From Phenylobacterium sp. RIFCSPHIGHO2_01_FULL_69_31 (GTDB taxonomy: Bacteria; Pseudomonadota; Alphaproteobacteria; Caulobacterales; Caulobacteraceae), in NCBI RefSeq assembly GCF_001824475.1, contig NZ_MHXN01000013.1, positions 62,001 to 126,000 on the forward strand: a stretch of 64,000 nt of DNA, given 5' to 3'. How positions within the stretch are numbered: position 1 is the first letter of the stretch; the number at the start of each line of letters is the position of its first letter. The position numbers and the translations under genes are program-made. Below, piece after piece: positions 59,508 to 64,000 of this stretch. A model generated the notes under the pieces. The model made no database searches, was not told the DNA's origin, and saw only the letters and a list, made by a program, of their open reading frames with translations.

Positions 59508-60740
59508 ATGGGAAGCTATGACCTCGTCATCGTTGGTGGCGGCATCGGCGGGTCGGCGCTGGCGACCGTGATGGCGCGGGCCGGGCGCTCGGTCCTGCTG
59601 CTGGAGCAGTCGGAAATCTACGAGGACCGGGTGCGCGGCGAGTGGATCGCGCCCTGGGGCGTCGACGAGGTGAAGCGCCTCGGCCTCTACGACCTGCTGC
59701 GGGACGCCGGCGGCCACCACATCACCCGCCACGTCACCTACGACGAGCACGTCGATCCGGCCATCGCCGAGGCCGCGCCCACGCCGTTGGGACTGTTTCG
59801 GGAGGGCGTGCCCGGCCCCCTGTGCCTGGGCCATCCGCACCATTGTCAGACGCTGTTCGATGCGGCCGCCGCAGCGGGGGCCGAGACCCTGCGCGGCGTG
59901 CGGGTGATCGAGAGCCGGGCGGGCGCCGATCCGCAGGTGACCTTCGAGGCGGCCGGGGAGACCCGCACCGCCTCGGCCCGGCTGCTGGTGGGCGCGGACG
60001 GGCGGACCTCGCAGGTCCGGGAGGCGGCGGGCATCGTCCTGCACCAGGATACGCCGCACCACTGGTTCGCCGGGCTGCTGGTCGAAGGTGTGGACGAGTG
60101 GCCCGCCGACCTGCAGGCCATCGGCACCGAGGGCGACTTCGGCTTTCTGGCGTTTCCGCAGGGCGGCGGCCGGGTGCGGGTCTACGGCGGCTACGCCCTG
60201 GACGAGGCCAAGCGGTTCAAGGGGCCGGATGGCCCGCAGCGGTTCCTGGACGCCTTCGCCATGAAGTGCAGCCCTGCGAACCGCCACATCGCCGCCGGCC
60301 GCCCGGCCGGACCGCTGTTCAGCTACATCAACGCCGACGCCTGGACGGACCGGCCCTTCGCCCCGGGCGTGGTGCTGGTGGGCGACGCGGCGGGCTGGAA
60401 CGACCCCATCATCGGCCTGGGACTTTCCATCACCTATCGCGACGTGCGCCTGGTCACCGAGATCCTGAAGGCCTCGGACGACTGGTCCGAGGCGGCCCTC
60501 GCTCCCTACGCCGAGGAGCGGGCCGAGCGGATGCGCCGCCTGCGGATCGCCGGCCGGCTGCAGGCGGCGCTGGACATGGAATTCGGGCCCGAGGCCTCGG
60601 CGCGCCGGCGGAGCTATCACGAGCGGGGGGCCGTCGACCCAACCCTTCGCCTGCATTCGATCGCGGTCATGGCCGGGCCGGAGCTGGCGCCGCCGGAGAC
60701 GTTCACCGACGCGCACCGCGAGCGGGTGCTGGGAGCCTGA
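59508..60740 (+). CDS. FAD-dependent monooxygenase (PHBH-fold)
   Basis: A 410-residue flavoprotein of the p-hydroxybenzoate-hydroxylase fold. The dinucleotide motif VGGGIGGSALATVMARAG (abridged), the second FAD motif LLVGADGRTSQVR with DG, and GVVLVGDAAGWNDPIIGLGLSITYRD (GD motif) are present. The halogenase WxWxIP signature is missing. It probably hydroxylates or dehydrogenates a small hydrophobic substrate. It starts a three-gene operon with a SnoaL-like protein and a kinase, which suggests one small-molecule pathway. Confidence 0.87.
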   Translation: MGSYDLVIVGGGIGGSALATVMARAGRSVLLLEQSEIYEDRVRGEWIAPWGVDEVKRLGLYDLLRDAGGHHITRHVTYDEHVDPAIAEAAPTPLGLFREGVPGPLCLGHPHHCQTLFDAAAAAGAETLRGVRVIESRAGADPQVTFEAAGETRTASARLLVGADGRTSQVREAAGIVLHQDTPHHWFAGLLVEGVDEWPADLQAIGTEGDFGFLAFPQGGGRVRVYGGYALDEAKRFKGPDGPQRFLDAFAMKCSPANRHIAAGRPAGPLFSYINADAWTDRPFAPGVVLVGDAAGWNDPIIGLGLSITYRDVRLVTEILKASDDWSEAALAPYAEERAERMRRLRIAGRLQAALDMEFGPEASARRRSYHERGAVDPTLRLHSIAVMAGPELAPPETFTDAHRERVLGA

Positions 60741-60742
60741 GC

Positions 60743-61096
60743 ATGGACATCGCCGACTTCAACGCCCGCTGGCTCGCCGCCTGGACCGCCAAGGACGTCG
60801 ACGCCCTCTGCGCCTTCTATGCCGAAGACTGCGTCTATCGGGATCCTCAGACCGCCGGCGGCCTGACGGGCAATGCCGCGCTGCGGGCCTATCTCACCGG
60901 CCTCTTCGCCGCCACGCCGCCCATGACCTACACGCCGGACGAGACCTGGCCGATCCCGGGCGGGTTCTGCGGGCGTTGGTACTGCGAGATCGGGCCGGGC
61001 GGGTCGGGCGGCCGGCTGCGGGGCTTCGATCTCGTCGTCCTGGATGGCGACCGGATCGCCCTGAACGAGGTCTATGTCCACCAGATGCCCGCATGA
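60743..61096 (+). CDS. SnoaL/NTF2-like protein
   Basis: A 117-residue cone-shaped NTF2-fold protein. The N-terminal helix FNARWLAAWTAKDVDALCAFY (abridged), the strand EDCVYRDPQTAGG, WYCEIGPG and the GFDLVVLDGDRIALNEVYV end are typical of SnoaL-like cyclases, isomerases and steroid isomerase relatives. The catalytic residues are not identifiable. It starts 2 nt after the monooxygenase stop and overlaps the kinase start by 4 nt. Confidence 0.82.
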   Translation: MDIADFNARWLAAWTAKDVDALCAFYAEDCVYRDPQTAGGLTGNAALRAYLTGLFAATPPMTYTPDETWPIPGGFCGRWYCEIGPGGSGGRLRGFDLVVLDGDRIALNEVYVHQMPA

Positions 61097-62184
61097 CCGC
61101 CACCCTCTTGAAGCCCGACATCCGCCGCCCGGGGGCCATCGACGCCGCCTGGCTCACCGCTGTCCTCCAGAATGCGGGCGTCGACGCGGTCGTCTCGGGG
61201 TTCGAGGCGAAGAACGTCGGCACCGGTCAGATCGGCGAGAGCGTCCGGTTCCGCCTCCGCTACGAGCGGGAAGGCGAGGGCGCGCCGGCCTCGCTGGTGG
61301 GCAAGTTTCCCTCGCCCGACGAGACCAGCCGCGGCACCGGGATCATGCTGGGCAACTACCTGCGCGAGGTGCGCTTCTACCAGCAGCTCGCGCCCAGGGC
61401 CCTGGTCCAGACCCCGCGCTGCTGGTTCGCCGACACCGACGAGACGGGGGGCGAGTTCGTGCTGATGATGGAGGATCTGGCCCCGGCCGAGCAGGGCGAT
61501 CAGCTTCGGGGCGTGAACCTTGGGCAGGCGAAGCTGGTGGTGGAGCAGGCGGCCCGCCTGCACGCCGCCTTCTGGGGCGACGAGAGCCTGGACGACCTCC
61601 CCTGGGTGCAGGGCTCCAAGGCCGCGCCCGCCAGCGCGGTCACGCCGGAATTGGTGAGTGGCCTCTGGCAGGGCTTCCGCGCCCGCTACGCCGAGCGCCT
61701 GCAGCCGCAGTGGATCGAGATCGGCGAAGCGCTCACCAGCCGCTGGAGCGCCTTCAGCGAGCGGACGCCCGGCCCGCGCACGCTGGCGCACCACGACTTC
61801 CGGCCGGACAACATGATGTTCGGCACGCCGGCCGGCGGTTATCCGGTGACGGTGCTGGACTGGCAGTCCTTCACCTATGCGGTCGGCGCCACCGACGTGG
61901 CCTACTTTCTCGCCGGCGCCCTGCCGCCCGACGTGCGCCGGGCCCACGAGGCCGAACTGCTGGCGCTGTACCTGCGCGAACTCACCCGCCAGGGCGTGAC
62001 GGGCTATGCCATGGACGACCTTCGCCGCGACTACGGCGTGGGCGCCTTCCAGCTCTTCCTGACCGCCTTCTTCGCCTCGATGGTGGTGGTCCAGACCCCG
62101 CGGGGGGACGACATGTTCATGCAGATGCTGGGCAGCGCCTGCGACCACATCGCCGACCACGACGCCCTGCTGGCGCTGGCCTGA
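61093..62184 (+). CDS. phosphotransferase-family kinase (EcKinase/APH-like)
   Basis: A 363-residue kinase-like protein of the aminoglycoside-phosphotransferase superfamily, closest in pattern to the ecdysteroid-kinase/CHK-like group. FEAKNVGTGQIGESVRFRLRYE (abridged) is the N-lobe glycine loop, LVGKFPSPDE carries the Lys, and LAHHDFRPDNMMF (HxDxxxxN) and VLDWQSF (Asp) form the catalytic site. It probably phosphorylates a small molecule with a hydroxyl group. It is coupled to the SnoaL gene by an ATGA overlap. Confidence 0.84.
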   Translation: MTATLLKPDIRRPGAIDAAWLTAVLQNAGVDAVVSGFEAKNVGTGQIGESVRFRLRYEREGEGAPASLVGKFPSPDETSRGTGIMLGNYLREVRFYQQLAPRALVQTPRCWFADTDETGGEFVLMMEDLAPAEQGDQLRGVNLGQAKLVVEQAARLHAAFWGDESLDDLPWVQGSKAAPASAVTPELVSGLWQGFRARYAERLQPQWIEIGEALTSRWSAFSERTPGPRTLAHHDFRPDNMMFGTPAGGYPVTVLDWQSFTYAVGATDVAYFLAGALPPDVRRAHEAELLALYLRELTRQGVTGYAMDDLRRDYGVGAFQLFLTAFFASMVVVQTPRGDDMFMQMLGSACDHIADHDALLALA

Positions 62185-62187
62185 GGC

Positions 62188-63813
62188 TTACGCCGCCGCA
62201 GCGTCCAGCGCGTCCAGCAACACCCGCTGGTGGCGCGTGATGAAGGCGTTGCGTTCGTTGACGACGGTCTCCAGCGTCTGGGCGCACAGGCGCCGCAGCT
62301 GCTGGGGATCGGGCCGCCGGCCGACGCCGGCCTCGTGGAAGTCCGCGAGCTGCTCGACCACCCGCAACAGCGCCGCGTTGCTCTCGGCGGTGCGGCGTCG
62401 CAGCGTCGCGTCGTATGCGTCGGTGTCGGGCAGGCGCGGGAACAGCTTGCGGATCACCGCGACCTCCGTGTGCGCCCAGCCGAGCTGGAGGGTCAGGGCC
62501 TGCGGGCCGTGCACCCAGCCCGTCACCTCCACCACCTGAGCCAGGTCGGCGTAGAAGGCGTCCAGCTTGGGGTCGAGGAAGTCGTAGTCGGGGGCGCAGA
62601 CGTCGCCCTTCAGCCGGCCGCTGGCGGCAAGCGCGTCCTTGATGGGCGTCCCATCGTAGGGAAGCATCTTGCAGAAAGTGGCGGCCGCGCAGCCGTCGCC
62701 GATGATCTGGCGGAGGAATTCGACATTGGTCCGCACGGAGGCGAAGGTGCTGGAAGGGTCCAGCAGCATGAAGCCGTATTCGAAGCGGATGCCGAGGTCC
62801 TTCAGCATCCGCACGGCCGCGAGGTTCTGATCGACCGAGATCTCCTTGTTCAGAGTCACGAGGCCCTGCGCGTCGCCGGACTCCAGGCCCATGTAGATCA
62901 TGTAGAGGCCCGCATCGCGCATGCGTGACAGCAGGTCGACGTCCACGGCGTCGGCGCGGCAGTTGAGCTTCCAGATGACCTTGCGCGCGAGGCCGCTGGC
63001 CTCCAGCTGATCCACCAGATCGTGGGCCCAGGCGCGCCATTTGGGGCCGAACATCGGGAAGTCGTCGTCCTGGAAGAGGAAGACGGTGATGCCGCGCTCG
63101 TCGTGCAGCATCTTCATCTCGCGGACCACCTCGGTGGTCCTGCGCAGCCGCACCACCTTGCCTGGGGCGGTCCGGTAGAAGGTGTGGATCGAGCAGAACG
63201 AGCAGGTCCGCGCGCAGCCCCGGCTGGCCAGGATCGGCATGCCGCGCCGGCCCAGCACCTCGGTGGCCTCGAAGTCGCGATCGGGGAAGGGCAGGTCGTC
63301 CAGGTCGTGGGCGAGGTGGCGAGGCGGATTGGCGGTCACCCCGTCGTTGCGGCGGTGGACGAGACCCTGGATGCCGCGCCAGTCCTCGCCGGCGCGGAGG
63401 GTCTCGACGAGTTCCAGCAGGGTCTCCTCGCCCTCGAAGCGGACGATGCTGTCCAGCTCCGGCGCGGCGATCATGGTCTGCTCGAAGCTTAGCGTCGGAT
63501 AGTGGCCGCCCATGGTGAAATGGCAGCCGACGCCGGCCAGCCGCAGGCGGCGCATGAGGTCGTCATAGCGGCGGATATAGTACTGGAAAATAAGGGAGAA
63601 GCCGACCAGCATGGGGTCGGCCTCGGTGACCTGCCGCACGATCTCGGACGGTGGTTGCTCGATGTCGATCACTCGCACGTCGAACCCGGCGCGCCGCAGC
63701 ACCGCCGACAGGTAGCCCAGCCCCAGGTTGCCGATCTTCTGGAAGCCGATCAGCGCGACGACGCCGCGCGTGTCGACGCCCGGCGCAGGCGCGCGGGCAA
63801 GCAGAGAGGTCAT
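62188..63813 (-). CDS. B12-binding-domain radical SAM protein
   Basis: A 541-residue enzyme of the class B-like radical SAM group. Residues about 15-130 form a cobalamin-binding Rossmann domain (IGNLGLGYLSAVLRRAGFDV, abridged; LVGFSLIFQYY; FTMGGHYPT). The [4Fe-4S] motif is CARTCSFC (C200, C204, C207), followed by the radical SAM barrel (VFLFQDDDFPMFGPKW, abridged; YMGLESGD). Such enzymes methylate unactivated carbon or rearrange skeletons in natural-product or lipid synthesis. The substrate is unknown. It converges on the kinase gene with 3 bp between the stops. Confidence 0.87.
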   Translation of the reverse strand: MTSLLARAPAPGVDTRGVVALIGFQKIGNLGLGYLSAVLRRAGFDVRVIDIEQPPSEIVRQVTEADPMLVGFSLIFQYYIRRYDDLMRRLRLAGVGCHFTMGGHYPTLSFEQTMIAAPELDSIVRFEGEETLLELVETLRAGEDWRGIQGLVHRRNDGVTANPPRHLAHDLDDLPFPDRDFEATEVLGRRGMPILASRGCARTCSFCSIHTFYRTAPGKVVRLRRTTEVVREMKMLHDERGITVFLFQDDDFPMFGPKWRAWAHDLVDQLEASGLARKVIWKLNCRADAVDVDLLSRMRDAGLYMIYMGLESGDAQGLVTLNKEISVDQNLAAVRMLKDLGIRFEYGFMLLDPSSTFASVRTNVEFLRQIIGDGCAAATFCKMLPYDGTPIKDALAASGRLKGDVCAPDYDFLDPKLDAFYADLAQVVEVTGWVHGPQALTLQLGWAHTEVAVIRKLFPRLPDTDAYDATLRRRTAESNAALLRVVEQLADFHEAGVGRRPDPQQLRRLCAQTLETVVNERNAFITRHQRVLLDALDAAAA

Positions 63814-63880
63814 TCCACCGCTCCTGATGAGAAGAGACGCGAGGGGCGCCGGTCGCGCCCGCTCGCAGGGACAAGGCGGT

Positions 63881-64000
63881 CTAGCCTTTGGCGCTCAGGA
63901 CCTTTTCAAAGGCCTCCGTCGCCCGGATATGGGCCTGCATCGTTTCGCGATGCAGCTGGACCTGGATTCGCGCGATCTCCAGGATCTGCCGGTTATCCAG
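63881..64000 (-). CDS. C-terminal end of an unknown protein (truncated by window edge)
   Basis: The last 39 residues of a minus-strand gene whose 5' part lies beyond 64000. The visible sequence is a charged helix (NRQILEIARIQVQLHRETMQ, abridged; RATEAFEKVLSAKG). It ends 67 bp before the radical SAM gene on the same strand, so they are probably one operon. The family cannot be told from this fragment. Confidence 0.6.
   Translation of the reverse strand: MDNRQILEIARIQVQLHRETMQAHIRATEAFEKVLSAKG

Noticed and set aside
59346..60716. 456-codon minus-strand frame
   Set aside because: Antisense shadow of the flavin monooxygenase; low-complexity composition and no domain.

Overview
The window is GC-rich, tightly packed chromosomal DNA from an alphaproteobacterium, almost certainly Caulobacteraceae. 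The evidence is a MipZ division-site ATPase, an adjacent divK-pleD pair whose key residues sit at the same numbers as in Caulobacter PleD, a tRNA-His of the alphaproteobacterial type (A73, no extra 5' G), an ExbD-ExbD-TonB style module, and GANTC (CcrM) sites in likely promoters. The genus cannot be fixed from sequence alone; a Phenylobacterium- or Caulobacter-like genome would fit. No phage, IS element or CRISPR array is visible.

Layout. 0-6 kb: the end of an exbD-tonB energising operon, an acyltransferase divergent from a membrane LytTR regulator, tRNA-His, an XRE/MmyB regulator with a likely operator, and a secreted protein built of four TonB-C-like repeats whose signal peptide seems to lie in another frame. 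5.8-6.9 kb: a minus-strand leader region (18-nt Shine-Dalgarno match to the 16S 3' end, three short ORFs, two intrinsic terminators) ahead of two tiny overlapping ACT-like genes. 6.9-20.3 kb: lipid, CoA and stress genes (patatin/NTE, LiuC-like hydratase, panC), mipZ with a DnaJ-like partner, a SPOR-containing DD-carboxypeptidase, a phasin behind PhaR-like palindromes, a RidA-GDPD-FemAB-like overlapping operon, and S41, HIT and PhyH genes. 20.4-29.5 kb: clpS-clpA, dinB-ROK kinase, an MFS sugar transporter, divK-pleD. 29.5-46.3 kb: a minus-strand housekeeping block (rpmG, NUDIX, rnr, topA, dprA, plsY, pyrC-like, pyrB) interrupted by a maleylacetate-reductase/hydrolase pair and by a soluble chemoreceptor-CheW pair. 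46.4-53.6 kb: ruvX, a sulfotransferase and gatC-gatA-gatB, with two composite palindromic intergenic repeats. 53.7-59.1 kb: a surface-glycan operon (flippase, HpcH/HpaI-like aldolase, epimerase, GT2, GT-C type membrane protein) with less GC-biased codons, probably acquired, ending at tRNA-Ser(GCU). 59.5-64 kb: a flavin monooxygenase, SnoaL-like protein and small-molecule kinase facing a B12-binding radical SAM enzyme.

How the genes work together. DivK, PleD, MipZ and ClpS/ClpA are the polarity, c-di-GMP, division-placement and proteolysis parts of the Caulobacter cell cycle. Most housekeeping genes are arranged with 1-4 nt start/stop overlaps, implying translational coupling. The least explained parts are the 6.3-6.9 kb leader region, the 53.7-59.1 kb glycan operon and the 59.5-64 kb redox/radical-SAM neighbourhood.
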